From JAJRRS01 sp965230275 (GTDB lineage Bacteria; Planctomycetota; Phycisphaerae; Phycisphaerales; Phycisphaeraceae): a DNA stretch of 64,000 nucleotides. The DNA lies in the NCBI GenBank assembly GCA_965230275.1, contig CBDDKO010000002.1:3658001-3722000 (forward strand). The letters are read 5' to 3'. Numbering within the stretch: position 1 is the stretch's first letter; each line of letters starts with the position of its first letter. The notes beneath the pieces were generated by a model, which worked only from the letters and a program-made list of their open reading frames with translations, was not told where the DNA came from and searched no databases. Both the position numbers and the translations under genes were made by a program. Shown piece after piece: positions 1 through 8,800 of this stretch.

Positions 1-60
1 GGAAATCACCCTTTTTTGCGCCTAGAGTCCATCTCAAGCATCATTGGGAGCCCTACAGAC

Positions 61-312
61 ATGGTCCAGATCCCCGAAACCCCCGATCTGAACGGTCGGG
101 TCCTGCAGCGCGGCGACACCGTTACCACCATCGGCGGCGACACCACCGGCAAAATCAAGGATATCGTCCACGACGACGGCACCGTTTTCGTCGAGGTTCG
201 GCCCCTGCACCGATCCACCGGAAAGGGCGTCTGGCACGCCGCCGACCGCCTGCTCTGGCTGGCCGCCGCCAAGAAAAAAGCCGAGATCAAGCCGTCAAAA
301 AAGGCCAAATAG
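61..312 (+). CDS. Small basic hypothetical protein
   Basis: An 83-residue protein that I do not recognise. The frame is open from a TTG at 16, but the ATG at 61 is preferred because it opens the ordered hydrophilic part. The centre has alternating Gly, Val and Thr (GDTVTTIGGDTTGKIKDI), which resembles a small beta-barrel of KOW or SH3 type, and the last 15 residues are Lys-rich, which would suit contact with nucleic acid. Both points are inferences from composition. It is followed by a 200-base spacer, so no operon partner is evident. It is a likely real gene because its codon pattern matches the high-GC neighbours. Confidence 0.6.
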   Translation: MVQIPETPDLNGRVLQRGDTVTTIGGDTTGKIKDIVHDDGTVFVEVRPLHRSTGKGVWHAADRLLWLAAAKKKAEIKPSKKAK

Positions 313-512
313 TCCCCGATATACCCCGCAGAACCTGTCATAATCGGACCCCCGATCGCTAATACTCCAAAAATTACCGGGCTTTATATTGTTATCCGGT
401 CCTTGTGGGGGTAGCATACCCACTTCTGAAAAACACCCGCATCAGACCCAAGCCCGATCCTCGACCGATCGCGGCGCGATCTACCCACCGAACCTGCCCG
501 ATCAGGCCCACC

Positions 513-1151
513 ATGAAACCGACCCGAGACACATCCCGGCCCAGACGCCCGCTCAGCTTCGTCGAAGTGGGGGTGGTTGCTGGCATGGTCGTGCTCGTGT
601 TCGGTGTCGGCCTCTACATGCCCAGCCTTGCCATCCACAGCGCCAGCGCCCGCCAGCCCGGCATCAGCCTGATGAATGTCGTGCAACCCGCCCCCGCCCC
701 CGGAAGTGAACTCGCCGCGGCAGGTATCACTCCGGATGCTAAGACCATCGACGCGCTCCCCCTCGAGCCGGCCATTGATGAGGCCATGCAAGGCGAACCG
801 GTTGTCACATTCAACGGCCGACCGCTACGCAAGGTCAAGCAGCTGAACATGCTCACCACCGCCTACAGCCCGGACGAGAAGTCCTGCGGCAAGTGGGCTG
901 ACGGCTTCACCGCCAGCGGCTACAGCGTCTGGACCAACGGCATGAAGCTCGTCGCCGCCGACACCAATCTCCTGCCTTTCGGCACCATCGTCACCATCCC
1001 CGGCTACAACAACGGCAACCCCGTCCAGGTCCTCGACCGCGGCGGCAAGATCAAGGGCCACCGCCTGGACCTCTTATACCCCACCCACGAGATCGCCCTG
1101 CAATGGGGCGCGCAGCGCCTGGAGGTCGAAGTCTGGGAATACGCGGACTGA
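513..1151 (+). CDS. 3D domain-containing envelope protein
   Basis: A membrane-anchored protein of 212 residues with a C-terminal 3D domain, the fold named after three conserved Asp residues and found in MltA-type lytic transglycosylases and Gram-positive Rpf-like (YocH/YabE) proteins. A short basic N-terminus is followed by a transmembrane helix at about residues 15-36, a Pro/Ala-rich linker, and the domain at about 112-212. The three Asp are visible at D150 (VAADT), D175 (LDRGG) and D186 (HRLDLL). The expected role is cleavage of or binding to peptidoglycan outside the inner membrane. The ATG at 513 is chosen over a GTG at 405 because the extra residues are disordered and the anchor sits just after this start. 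The substrate is not determined by sequence. Confidence 0.8.
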   Translation: MKPTRDTSRPRRPLSFVEVGVVAGMVVLVFGVGLYMPSLAIHSASARQPGISLMNVVQPAPAPGSELAAAGITPDAKTIDALPLEPAIDEAMQGEPVVTFNGRPLRKVKQLNMLTTAYSPDEKSCGKWADGFTASGYSVWTNGMKLVAADTNLLPFGTIVTIPGYNNGNPVQVLDRGGKIKGHRLDLLYPTHEIALQWGAQRLEVEVWEYAD

Positions 1152-1242
1152 TCTGAACAAGTCCGGATCGCCTGTCTTCCGAGGGCCGTAAGTGTTTCAT
1201 ATCCCCGCGACATACCAGCAGACCTACCCAACAAGCCCAACG

Positions 1243-2094
1243 ATGGATACCGGCTTGGTGTTGCTGCAGCTGTTTATGCTCTTGCTGGTAGGGATCAACT
1301 TTGTCCTGTCGATCGTGGTGATCTGCCTGAACTTCAAGGCTTTCAAGTATCACTGGAAGCCCGGGCTGATGGTTGGCATCGCGCTTCTGGTGATCTACAC
1401 GCTGAGCTATAGCGCGACGTTCTTGCTGGTGGACATCCGTGAGGCGTCGGGTGTGCACGATGTCCCGCTGCCGGTTCTCTATGTTGGCGCTTCGGTGGTG
1501 CTGCTGTGCTTTGCGGTATTGCAGGCCGGCTGGTACATGGCGGTCTACGTCGGCGGGGCGGGTGAGTGGGACCGGGCCCGCCTGCCGGGTTTTGCATTAC
1601 TCAGCCGGGGCGAACCGGGGGCCTGGTCGGGCATCATGATCGGGGCGGGCTTCGGTGTGTTCGCCGGCATCGTGAGTACCGTGCTCATGGTTTTGATCGG
1701 CATCGACGTGGGCCCGATGCTTGCCGAGATGATGCAGATCTACGAATCCATCACCGAGCAGCCGATGCCCGTCCGGTTCGTCTTTTACAGCCTGCTGGTC
1801 ACCGGCCCGGCGATCGCTGAGGAACTCACCTTCCGCGGCCTGATGTTCGGCCTCTTCCTGCGTCTATCTAAGAACAACACCGCCCTGATCGTGCTATCGA
1901 CACTGGTCGTCTCGGTCCTCTGGTCGTTGCTGCACATCCCCAACACGAACATGCCGCTCGTGAAGTGCATGCAGATCTTTCTGATCAGCCTGGTGCTGTG
2001 CGAATTGGCGAGGCGCAAGGGGATCGAGGCCGCGATCGCCGGCCACGTGATGCTCAACCTCTCAGCTGTCGCGATCGCCGTGCCACTTGAGTAG
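1243..2094 (+). CDS. CPBP family intramembrane metalloprotease
   Basis: A polytopic membrane protein of 283 residues belonging to the CPBP (CAAX protease and bacteriocin-processing) family. The family signature is clear: E193-E194 and R198 in AEELTFR, H231 in LLHIP, and H268/N272 in GHVMLN, the residues that form the intramembrane catalytic site. About seven hydrophobic segments are seen, starting directly at the N-terminus. The ATG at 1243 is preferred over a GTG at 1192, which would add a polar leader. Known members cleave prenylated or other membrane peptides and some give bacteriocin self-immunity, but the substrate here is unknown. Its neighbours give no clue. Confidence 0.85.
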   Translation: MDTGLVLLQLFMLLLVGINFVLSIVVICLNFKAFKYHWKPGLMVGIALLVIYTLSYSATFLLVDIREASGVHDVPLPVLYVGASVVLLCFAVLQAGWYMAVYVGGAGEWDRARLPGFALLSRGEPGAWSGIMIGAGFGVFAGIVSTVLMVLIGIDVGPMLAEMMQIYESITEQPMPVRFVFYSLLVTGPAIAEELTFRGLMFGLFLRLSKNNTALIVLSTLVVSVLWSLLHIPNTNMPLVKCMQIFLISLVLCELARRKGIEAAIAGHVMLNLSAVAIAVPLE

Positions 2095-2147
2095 GCGCAG
2101 CTACAACAATATGAAGCCCACATGAGAACGCCTTGCGATGGGGCGGC

Positions 2148-2355
2148 AACCGCGAAGGCGCGAAGAGCGCGAAGCGGGATTCACCACAGAGATCGCGGAG
2201 TGCAAAGAGAGGGGAAGAGTGGGAAGAGTATTAGACAGGATCACAGGATAAACAGGGTTGGTGGTAAAGCCCGGATGGCCTGTTTCTGATCTTGGCCATC
2301 CTGATCATCCTGTCCAAGTCTTTGTCTTCTTCGCGTCCTTGGCGTCTTTGCGGTT
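2148..2355. repeat. Nested inverted word repeats
   Basis: The left arm (2148-2174) is a run of CGCGAAG-like words. The right arm (2326-2355) is their imperfect reverse complement. Inside them a second pair is nested in mirror order: GACAGGATCACAGGAT at 2234-2249 and its near complement at 2298-2314. The whole stretch could therefore fold as one long imperfect hairpin of about 208 bases. I have seen word repeats of this style between genes in other planctomycete-like genomes, but their function is not known to me. Confidence 0.6.
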
Positions 2356-2514
2356 CACTTTTTTCAAACACACGATGCTCCGGGGGCGATGGCGGCCACC
2401 GGGTCAGCGGGACCGGGTCGGGCCGGTGTGCCGTGATTCCAATGCCAGCCGGGGCGAAGCGCTTGCAAGTCCCCCCGGAAGTTGGGCGAACTTTCATTCG
2501 CATCGCTTTCCGGT

Positions 2515-2644
2515 CCCCGGCTAATTACTTCCGGGGGCGGGGGCAGCCCGTGAGTCCCGGTCCTTTTAATCATCGGATACTCAGTACAAGTCAGACTGTC
2601 GCCGTCGTGTGATGTCAGCACCCCCGGAAGTAATTAGCCGGGGG
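2515..2644. repeat. 23-bp inverted repeat, 83-bp loop
   Basis: CCCCGGCTAATTACTTCCGG followed by GGG at 2515-2537 is repeated as its exact reverse complement within 2621-2644. A partial third copy of the arm (CCCCCCGGAAGT) lies near 2471. The spacer has no gene. The arrangement fits a small MITE-like element or a strong RNA hairpin, but no terminal duplication could be recognised. Confidence 0.65.
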
Positions 2645-2892
2645 TCTACAAATGGTGGACTGGACGTGTTTGTGCGCATCGGAGCGGCAGATACTCGTCG
2701 TGACAACAAGCTATCAGCCGAAGGTGTGGGGGGTTATCGATTTTCGTGGTATGCCAAACTGGTTGAGTGAGAAGTGGTGTGATTCGTGCGCGCCAAAGCG
2801 GTCAAGACGTATCACGGAGCCCACGGAGGCACAGAGGCACAGAGGCACGGAGAAGTATTTCGAGTGGTACGGTATCCACCACCGTGACTGTC

Positions 2893-3420
2893 CTAAAAGT
2901 CGAGAAAACTATTATCTTCGACAATACCACTATCTGAATCATCCATGTCATCAAAATCGGGTACAAGAATACTTATAAACTCATCAATATCAGATGCAAT
3001 CATGTAGAGTGAAGGTGTATTGTGTGGTACGTCGTGTCGCCAGTATAAGATACATCCGGACGTGGTATCAATGCAGATTTGATCCCCACCACAACTCGCT
3101 CCAATAGGCCTCAGATTATGGGGGAGACGTTCTTTGTACACCGAGTAGCACGCTCTTAGCCCGGTATCGCTGCCAGTGATGCCATATAAGAAATCGATCG
3201 CTTGGTACCCCATCTCATTCTCAAGACCCGTAGGTTCATTGGGTATAAAACTTGCTCCATTCTCAAAAGAAATTGTCGTTCCGTATTCAATTAACACAGC
3301 CGCTAGTGAGGTTGGAAGTGAGAATGATAAAGCCACCTCTGTTTTTAGGAGGTCTCCCTTGGGGTCTTGAGACATGGGGCCATATGCCTGTGCGCCAAGT
3401 TTCGTTAGTGATTTAGCCAT
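2893..3420 (-). CDS. SMI1/KNR4 (SUKH) family immunity-like protein
   Basis: A protein of 175 residues from the ATG at 3420 (185 from a TTG at 3450; neither has a good ribosome binding site). It resembles the SUKH superfamily, whose members neutralise polymorphic contact-dependent toxins: an early FSLPTSLAAVLIEYG segment (the usual Leu-Pro then hydrophobic helix plus Tyr-Gly), a GCILYWRHD strand near the C-terminal third, and a closing SDIDEFISIL helix. The gene is clearly poorer in GC than everything around it and sits in the repeat island, both signs of horizontal acquisition. No toxin gene is adjacent, so it appears as an orphan immunity gene. The family call is from motif resemblance. Confidence 0.65.
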   Translation of the reverse strand: MAKSLTKLGAQAYGPMSQDPKGDLLKTEVALSFSLPTSLAAVLIEYGTTISFENGASFIPNEPTGLENEMGYQAIDFLYGITGSDTGLRACYSVYKERLPHNLRPIGASCGGDQICIDTTSGCILYWRHDVPHNTPSLYMIASDIDEFISILVPDFDDMDDSDSGIVEDNSFLDF

Positions 3421-3548
3421 ATCTACTAAGTCGGTTAGAGTCGTTGCCAAAACTCGGAATAAAAACGGCGGTTGGACATGTGATGTTCATCTTCTCATGC
3501 ATTATCGTAATTGTTGTGCCGAGTGAATAGTGGGTAAAGACAACCAGA

Positions 3549-4172
3549 TCAACCACCCACATCCGGGGCGACGTGCTTGAGCAGGTCGTCTAAGAGCTCA
3601 TCGAGGCCGCCTTCCAGGACGCTGAGGCGGCCGGCGATGGCGAGGGTGGCCAGGCCGTGCAGTGCGATCCAGAAACGGCCGGCCCGGGCGCGGGCTTCGC
3701 GGTCCAGTTCTTCTTCGTCGTGCTTGTCGCAGTCGAGGCGGGACTTCACCTTGTCGAACAGGTGCTGGAATCCGCCGTGCAGCAGGTCGTGGTCGTCCTC
3801 GGCCATGAAGTGGTCGAACATCAGCTTGTAGAGATTGGGATTGTCCAGGGCGAACTGGAGATAGGCCCGGGCGCCGCCGCGCCATGACTTCTCGGCCTCG
3901 AGCGTGGAGTTATCCGCGCAGCCCTGGTTGAGCATCTGGAAGCCGCGGTGGACCATCTCGCGGTGCAGGTCGTGCTTGTCCTTGATGTAGGTGTAGAGCG
4001 TCATCGCCCCGACCCCCAATTGCTCAGCGACCGAGCGCATGGTCACGGCCGAGGGGCCTTTTTTTGCCAGCAGCTTCAGGGCTGTGTCGGTGATGATGAC
4101 CCGCCGATCGTCCGCCCCGGCCTGACGCCATCGGCGGTTCTCCTTGCGGGTTGTGGTGGGGGGGGTGGGCAT
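3549..4172 (-). CDS. TetR/AcrR family transcriptional regulator
   Basis: A one-component repressor of 207 residues. The N-terminal DNA-binding domain (about residues 25-75) has the typical TetR pattern: ALKLLAKKGPSAVTMRSVAE, then a helix-turn-helix ending in GVGAMTLYTYIKDKHDL. The C-terminal two thirds is the ligand-sensing and dimerisation part, with ALDNPNLYKLMFDHF. It is divergent from an RND adaptor/pump pair starting 220 bases away, the standard arrangement for local repression of an efflux operon relieved by a pump substrate. A perfect palindrome lying at the predicted start of pump transcription (4350-4364) is its likely operator. The ligand cannot be read from sequence. Confidence 0.85.
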   Translation of the reverse strand: MPTPPTTTRKENRRWRQAGADDRRVIITDTALKLLAKKGPSAVTMRSVAEQLGVGAMTLYTYIKDKHDLHREMVHRGFQMLNQGCADNSTLEAEKSWRGGARAYLQFALDNPNLYKLMFDHFMAEDDHDLLHGGFQHLFDKVKSRLDCDKHDEEELDREARARAGRFWIALHGLATLAIAGRLSVLEGGLDELLDDLLKHVAPDVGG

Positions 4173-4312
4173 AATCAGAGTTTACAATACGGTTCAACCG
4201 CTTTGTGGGACTTATTGCTATCCGATCAGCTGGCCGGCGGGTCTGGGGGCCGTCCGGGGTTGGTCACTGTTGGGCGGGGTCCACTTTTGATGCAACCTCG
4301 GCCCGAGCCGGC

Positions 4313-4364
4313 TTGACCGGGCATAAGATCGGGCTTACACTTCCTGGTATCGTACGCTGTACGA
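4313..4364 (+). promoter_or_regulatory. Efflux operon promoter with operator palindrome
   Basis: TTGACC at 4313-4318 and TACACT at 4336-4341 are spaced by 17 bases, a good housekeeping-sigma promoter. Nine bases downstream lies the perfect palindrome TCGTACGCTGTACGA at 4350-4364, covering the expected transcription start. A repressor bound there would block initiation, matching the divergent TetR gene. A second short palindrome, CGGTTCAACCG at 4190-4200, lies close to the tetR start and could mediate autoregulation. Confidence 0.6.
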
Positions 4365-4392
4365 CTGTAGAACTCAACCCCCTTACAAGCGA

Positions 4393-5688
4393 ATGGTCAT
4401 GCCCCGGAACTCTCATACCGTGACTGTCTGGACGTCTGCGATCGCCTTTGCAGCCGGGCTGCTGGTTGCTCTGCTCTGGTTCTATATGCCCGGGGCCGAT
4501 GGTAATACTTCGCCAGGCGGTGGCCGGGAAGCTGAATCACAAGGCCCGCCCCCTGGCCCGCCGCCGGCGAGCGTGCGGATGGACGAGGTGACGGTGCAGA
4601 CGCTGCGCCAGCGTACGGCGGTGACCGGGCGGCTGCGCGAGTTGCAGATGGCGACCGTCGCGGCGGAGGTCGAGGGCAAGGTCCTGCAGGTGCCGGTGGT
4701 CGAAGGCGATCCGGTCGTCGGGGGAGAGACGGTGCTGGCGCGGATCGACGGTGTCTGGGCCGAGCAGAACCTCAAGCGGGCCGAGGCCCAGGTGGCGGCG
4801 GCGCAGGCGATGCTGGATCAATCCGCGATCGAGTTGGGCTACTTAGAACAGTTGCTGGAGGCGAAGTCGGCCAAGCCGCGCGAGGTCGAAGACATGCGGG
4901 CGCAGGTGGCGTCGGACAAGGCGAACCTGAGCGCCGCGGTGGCGGAGCGCGACCGGGTGCAGCGCGAGGTCGAGCGGCTCGTGGTGCTGGCACCGTTCGA
5001 CGGCACGGTGACACGTAAGTCGACTGAGGTCGGGCAGTGGGTGGCGCCGGGCGACGCGATCGTGGACGTGATCTCCAGCGGCGCGATCGATGCGGTGGCC
5101 GACGTGCCGGAGCATTTAATCGACTATATCAGCCTGGGTGACGAGGCCGAGGTCAGCATCGACCCGCTGCGCACGGTGGTGCGTGGCGAGGTGATCGCGA
5201 TCAACCCCGACGGTTCGAACTCGGCCCGGACGTTCCCGGTGAAGGTGCGTCTGGACGATCAGGCGGGTCGGCTGAAGAGCGGGATGAGCGTAACGATCTG
5301 GCTGCCGATCGGCGAGGAGGCCGAGTGGCTGACCGTGCCCAACGACGCGGTGATGTACGGCAACGACGGGCAGACGGTGTGGGTGGGGCTGCCCGGTGAA
5401 GGGGGCCCGATGCCGACCGCGATGTCGTTGCCGGTGAAGCCATTGTTCGGCGAGAAGGACCGTGTGGTGATCGAGCCGATCGGCCCCGCGGCCGCGGGCA
5501 TGCTGGCGGAAGGCACGTCGGTGGTTATCGAGGGCGCTGAAGTGCTCTTCCCGGGTCAGCCGTTGATGGACGTGGACAACCCGCCGGTGTTTGACGGCCC
5601 GCCGCAGGGCGAAGTGATGGCCCCGGAGGGCGGAGCCGCGCCAAATGGAGCGCCCACGATAGACGAAGCGCCGCCGTCGGAGGGTTGA
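4393..5688 (+). CDS. RND efflux periplasmic adaptor subunit
   Basis: A membrane fusion protein of 431 residues that would bridge the RND pump encoded next to an outer-membrane channel. It has an N-terminal membrane anchor at about residues 10-30, a lipoyl-like half (ATVAAEVEGKVLQVPVVEGD), a coiled-coil hairpin rich in Glu, Ala and Arg, the second lipoyl half (VVLAPFDGTVTRKSTEVGQW) and a beta-barrel domain. The Pro/Gly/Glu-rich tail of about 40 residues after the barrel is unusually long and probably disordered. The ATG at 4393 is used; another ATG at 4399 is equally possible. No TolC-like gene is present in the window, so the channel must be supplied from elsewhere. Confidence 0.88.
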   Translation: MVMPRNSHTVTVWTSAIAFAAGLLVALLWFYMPGADGNTSPGGGREAESQGPPPGPPPASVRMDEVTVQTLRQRTAVTGRLRELQMATVAAEVEGKVLQVPVVEGDPVVGGETVLARIDGVWAEQNLKRAEAQVAAAQAMLDQSAIELGYLEQLLEAKSAKPREVEDMRAQVASDKANLSAAVAERDRVQREVERLVVLAPFDGTVTRKSTEVGQWVAPGDAIVDVISSGAIDAVADVPEHLIDYISLGDEAEVSIDPLRTVVRGEVIAINPDGSNSARTFPVKVRLDDQAGRLKSGMSVTIWLPIGEEAEWLTVPNDAVMYGNDGQTVWVGLPGEGGPMPTAMSLPVKPLFGEKDRVVIEPIGPAAAGMLAEGTSVVIEGAEVLFPGQPLMDVDNPPVFDGPPQGEVMAPEGGAAPNGAPTIDEAPPSEG

Positions 5689-5816
5689 GCTTTCATCCCA
5701 CCGTGTACGGTTTGACCGCCGGGACACGTTAGGACGCGCCCTTTCGCAGCGGTCACGATGCAGCCACCTGCTGCATTAATCCCTAACCCTGAACCCCTAA
5801 CCTGAACGCCTGACCT

Positions 5817-8800
5817 ATGGACATTATCCGCTTCGCTATCTCCAACCCCGTCAAAGTCTCGGTCGGCGTGCTGCTGTTGCTGCTGTTCGGGTTGCTGGCG
5901 CTGCTGACGATCCCGATCCAGCTGACGCCCAACGTGGACCAGCCCAAGCTGTCGGTGCAGACGACCTGGGTCGGTCGCAGCCCCGAGGAGATCGAGACGG
6001 AGATTATCCAGGAGCAGGAGGACCGTCTCAAGAGCGTGTCTAACCTGCGGAAGATGATAGCGACGTCGAATACGGGCGTGGGCAACATCGAGCTGGAGTT
6101 CTTTGTCGGGACCGACATGAACCGGATCCGCCAGGAGGTCTCGGACAAGCTGCGTGAGGTGCCGGAGTACCCGGACGACGTGGACGAGCCGGTGATTTCC
6201 AGCGGCGAGACCGAGGGCGAGAACGCGATCGCCTGGCTGCTGGTCACCAGCGACGAGCCGGGCTTCGATGTCGAGACGGTCGGCGAGCAGATCGAGGACC
6301 GGGTCAAGCCTTACCTCGAGACGATCGAGGGCGTGACGCAGGTCGATGTGTACGGCGGGCGGAACCGAGAGACGCACATCCAGATTGATCCGCGCGAGTT
6401 GGCGCAGCGCGGCGTGACGTTCAACACGCTGCGCAGCGCGATCCAGGGCGAGAACGTGAACGTGTCGGCCGGCGACCTGCCGGAAGGCCGGCTTGACGTG
6501 CGCGTACGGACGGTGGGTCAGTACGACAACGTGCAGGACGTGCTGGACACGATCGTGACGTACACCGACGCCGGGCCGATCCGGGTGAAGGACCTTGGCA
6601 ACGTGGTCGAGACGCACGAGAAGCGGCGGGCTTTGGTGCGGTCCAACGGCGAGCGTTGCTTGGCGATGCCGGTGTTCCGTGAGACCGGGTCGAACGTGAT
6701 CGAGGTGATGGAGGAACTTCACAAGCGGATCGAGGTGGTCAACCAGTCGATCCTGCCGACCATCGGGCCGAAGCTGAGCATGGAGCAGGTCTACGACGAG
6801 ACGAACTACATCAACCAGGCGATCGCGTTGGTGCAGAACAACCTTTGGCTGGGCGGATCGCTGGCGGCGATCGTGCTGCTGTTGTTTTTACGGACGATCC
6901 GACCGACGATCGTGGTAGCGATATCGATCCCGATCTCGATCATCGGGACGTTCGTGGTGATGACGCTGCTGGGCCGAAACCTGAACGTGATCAGCCTGGC
7001 GGGGCTGGCGTTCGCGGTGGGGATGGTGGTGGATGCGGCGATCGTGGTGCTGGAGAACATCGACCGTCACCTGGCGATGGACAAACCGGTGAGCCAGGCT
7101 GCGTACGACGCGGCCAAGGAGGTCTGGGGCGCGATCCTGGCGTCGACGCTGACGACGGTGGCGGTGTTCGTCCCGGTGATCTTCCTGGAAGAGGAGGCCG
7201 GGCAGTTGTTCCGCGACATCGCGATCGCGATCTGCGCAGCGGTGTTGCTGTCGCTGATCGTGTCGATCACGGTGATCCCCACAGCGTCGTCGCGGTTCCT
7301 GCGTAAGCACGACGCCGAGCACGATCAGGGCCCGCTCAAGACGCAGATGCGCAGCCTGTTCGGGCTGACCGGTGTGCTCGGGCAGCTGACCAACGGGTAC
7401 GCGAAGCTGGTACACACGCTGACGGCCCGGAAGCCGGCGACGGTGCTGACACGGATCGGCGTGGTCGCGGTGATGACGCTTCTGTCGCTGGGCGGGGCTT
7501 ACCTGTTGATGCCGCCGACCAGTTACCTGCCGGAGGGTAACCAGAACCTGATCTTCGGGATCATGCTGACCCCACCGGGCTACAACCTCGATCACAACAG
7601 TGGTATCGGCGAGCACATGGAAGAGGGGCTCCGCCCGTTCTGGGAGGCGGAAACCTATGACGACGTGGCCAAGGTGCCCCCGGCGATCCACCCGTTCACG
7701 CAGATGCCCGTCGAGAACCCACCGCCGATCGAGACGTTCTTTTACGTGTCGTTCCAGGGCACGGTCTTCTACGGGGCGATCAGCGCGGACGACGAGAACG
7801 TATCACCGTTGGAGGGGGTGTTGATGTCGGCCGGGTCCGGCGTGCCGGGGTCGATCGGTCTGGCATTCCAGCAGGGGCTGTTCGGGATGGACCTGCTGGG
7901 CGGCAACTCGATCGACATCGAGATCACCGGGCAGGACCTGGATGTGATCCGCGAGGACGCGATCGTGCTTCGTAACGAGCTGATGGGGACATACGGCCCG
8001 TTTGCGATCAACCCCCAGCCGGCGAACTTCGACAAGCCCAGCCGCGAGGCACAGGTCAAGGTCGACTTCGTGAAGGCCAGCGCCCTGGGTATCCAGGCCC
8101 AGGACATCGGCGGGGCGGTGCGTGGGCTGGTCGATGGGCTGAACATCGGCGACTACCGCATGGGGGCCGACAACGTTGACCTGCTGTTGATCCGCCACCC
8201 CTCGCTGCCGTTGCAATCCGACACGCTGGACATGATCCCGCTGGCGTATCAGGACAGCGACGGCGAGTCCGGGATCGTGCCACTTTCGCATATCGCGGAG
8301 ATCGTGCAGACCGAGTCGCCCCAGGAGATCCGCCGGATCGACTACCAGCGGGCGATCACGCTGTCGCTGGGCGCGCCCGATGGCATGCCGCTTGAAGCGC
8401 TGACGACCGACGCGCAGGAAACGATCGATCGACTCAAGGACCAGGGCATGCTCTCTGGCCAGACGCAGGTCGAGATCTCCGGCACGGCCGACAAGCTGAC
8501 CCAGGTGCGTCAGGCGCTGTTGGGCGAGTGGCAGGGGTTTACGGCCGAGAGCCTGATCAGCCTGATCTCCAGCCGGATGTTCCTGGCGCTGCTGGTGACG
8601 TTCCTGCTGATGGCGGCGCTTTTTGAGAGCTACCTGTACCCGCTGGTGATCATGTTCAGTGTCCCGCTGGCGACGGTGGGGGGCTTCATCGGCCTGGCAT
8701 TAATCCGCACGTTCGACCCCAGCCAGCAACTGGACACGCTGACCATGCTCGGGTTCGTCATCCTCATCGGGATCGTAGTGAATAACGCCATCCTCATCGT

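Larger units (their letters stand above)
2095..2892. other. Gene-poor 0.8-kb repeat region
   Basis: I see no convincing gene here. It holds low-complexity word repeats built on CGCGAAG, ACAGGAT and CACAGAGG, an inverted pair of those words (2148-2355), a separate perfect inverted repeat (2515-2537 with 2621-2644) and a further run of CACAGAGGCA words at about 2815-2852. Short open frames across it consist mostly of these words and are probably not translated. Confidence 0.6.

Noticed and set aside
2652..2978. 108-codon open frame in the repeat island
   Set aside because: Part of its translation (EAQRHRGTE) is simply the CACAGAGG word repeat, and it overlaps the end of the SUKH gene.
5556..6722. 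388-codon minus-strand open frame opposite the adaptor/pump junction
   Set aside because: His/Arg/Leu-rich antisense of two well-supported genes.
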